Assembly (NCBI GenBank): GCA_963681505.1
Contig: OY811980.1
Location: forward strand, 5,916,626-5,980,625
Length of the DNA: 64,000 nt
From: Eunapius fragilis
Lineage: Eukaryota > Porifera > Demospongiae > Spongillida > Spongillidae
Direction of reading: 5' to 3'
Each line of letters starts with the position of its first letter. Position 1 is the stretch's first letter. The position numbers were made by a program, and so were the translations under genes. Positions 63,325-64,000 of this stretch are shown here, piece by piece. Under the pieces are notes generated by a model. That model worked only from the letters and a program-made list of their open reading frames with translations. It ran no database searches and was not told where the DNA came from.

Positions 63325-64000
63325 TGTCACGAAAAATTTGGTCCGGGGAAAAAATCGGTCTGGCCGGACCAATTTTGGCGACCAAAAGTTGTCCGGCCGG
63401 ACCTAGAATGCGCCAAAATTTGTCCGGTAATCCAAAACTGGTCCGGGCACATAAACACCTTGAATACGTGGAGATTAATCTTATTCTATGGCTGTGAAAA
63501 TGGCTGATTCAAGTGAAGAGGGACATGCCAAAAGTGGGAACCTAGTAGAAGAAGCATATGAGTACTTGGTAAGAAATGTACCCGGTGGGTGCAAGAGTAG
63601 CACGCAAGTGATGCATATACAAAGAAATGCTCAGAATTTTTTTTTGTGAAAGGTATACTTTAAGAAGAAGAAGAAATGCAAGGTTTGTTCATTTCAATTT
63701 GGCTAATGCACACAATTGTGTCGTCCGCAAGTCATGGGTAGTGCTTTATTATAGACAATGGAAATAATATTTGTTGGAGTTTAAAAAGTTAGAGCAATGT
63801 TGTGGAAGTGAAGCGAACTTTGAGCAGGATCAGTGGACAGTTTATTTGGCCTGGAAAGGTCGAAGATGTGAATGACACGGTGAGACATGCAACTTAGACT
63901 TTTAGCTATAGAATCTATTAAGCCTACCTTAATAAATTTAACTACAGGGTTCCATATGTGACATTTGCCAGCATGCGAACCGGAAAAGCCTTCATACTGC
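63325..64000 (+). mobile_element. Second Ginger-like element, left part (runs off the window)
   Basis: TGTCACGAAAAATTTGGTCC begins a terminal region with repeated GGTCCGG/CCGGACC words over about 120 bases, in the same position relative to an intron-split integrase as in the element at 46408. The preceding GGCC could be the target duplication; the right end is outside the window. Confidence 0.55.
63488..64000 (+). CDS. Intron-split integrase, 5' exons, in frame
   Basis: Exons 63488-63568 (MAVKMADSSEEGHAKSGNLV, ending YEYL), 63653-63682 (VYFKKKKKCK), 63793-63879 (EVKRTLSRISGQFIWPGKVE) and 63948 to the edge (GSICDICQHANRKSLHT). All junctions read as phase 0. The H2C2 zinc-binding signature of retroviral-type integrases is visible as KRTLSRIS, FIWPGKVEDV and CDICQHAN. 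Unlike the 46.8 kb copy, no stop is seen. The catalytic core lies beyond the window. A domesticated integrase gene is the alternative. Confidence 0.65.

Overview
The window looks like nuclear DNA of an early-branching animal, most likely a sponge. The reasons are small intron-bearing genes with GT/AG splice sites, long arrays of single-exon fibronectin type III (FN3) domains feeding into an adhesion-GPCR, an XPB/ERCC3 helicase gene 5' end, and many DNA transposons (hAT, Ginger-like, MITEs) with abundant microsatellites and poly-C/G runs. The sponge assignment is inference from gene content; a cnidarian or another invertebrate cannot be excluded. Nothing bacterial was seen.

Layout. (1) 1-3.3 kb: one two-FN3 exon on the minus strand inside an inverted copy of the 26-29 kb segment. 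(2) 3.8-14.1 kb: a Ty3/gypsy remnant split by two direct copies of a 4-5.6 kb element starting CACTGTTAAAA. Each copy carries minus-strand, phase-compatible exons of an unrecognised Cys-rich gene. A third, inverted copy lies at 58.2-62.6 kb. (3) 14.2-16.5 kb: a minus-strand Ig/FN3 receptor-like gene with a signal-peptide-like exon, an in-frame stop and a frame change, cut off where the element begins. (4) 16.5-24.7 kb: mostly gene-poor, with a 54-bp minisatellite, a small acidic ORF, hAT-like ends, a 200-N gap and a long AGA repeat. (5) 24.7-45.9 kb: a very large plus-strand adhesion-GPCR gene (about 29 FN3 domains, hormone-receptor motif, GAIN/GPS, seven-transmembrane domain), built by tandem duplication of phase 1-1 FN3 exons. 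(6) 46.4-50.0 kb: a 3.6 kb Ginger-like DNA transposon with terminal inverted repeats and a 4-bp target duplication, carrying a decayed intron-split integrase and a PHD finger. (7) 50.5-52.2 kb: a second, broken adhesion-GPCR. (8) 52.6-55.0 kb: the first exons of XPB/ERCC3, followed by a hAT transposase (55.4-57.8 kb) and the inverted repeat copy. (9) 63.3 kb to the end: the start of a second Ginger-like element whose integrase exons are in frame.

How it fits together. The conserved host genes are the adhesion-GPCR and XPB. The rest is largely transposons and segmental duplications that have copied, inverted or truncated receptor exons. Comparing copies gives internal evidence for insertions (empty sites), an FN3 exon that is a hybrid of two others, and pseudogenes. 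All exon limits come from reading GT/AG sites and phase by eye; no transcript or database evidence was available.
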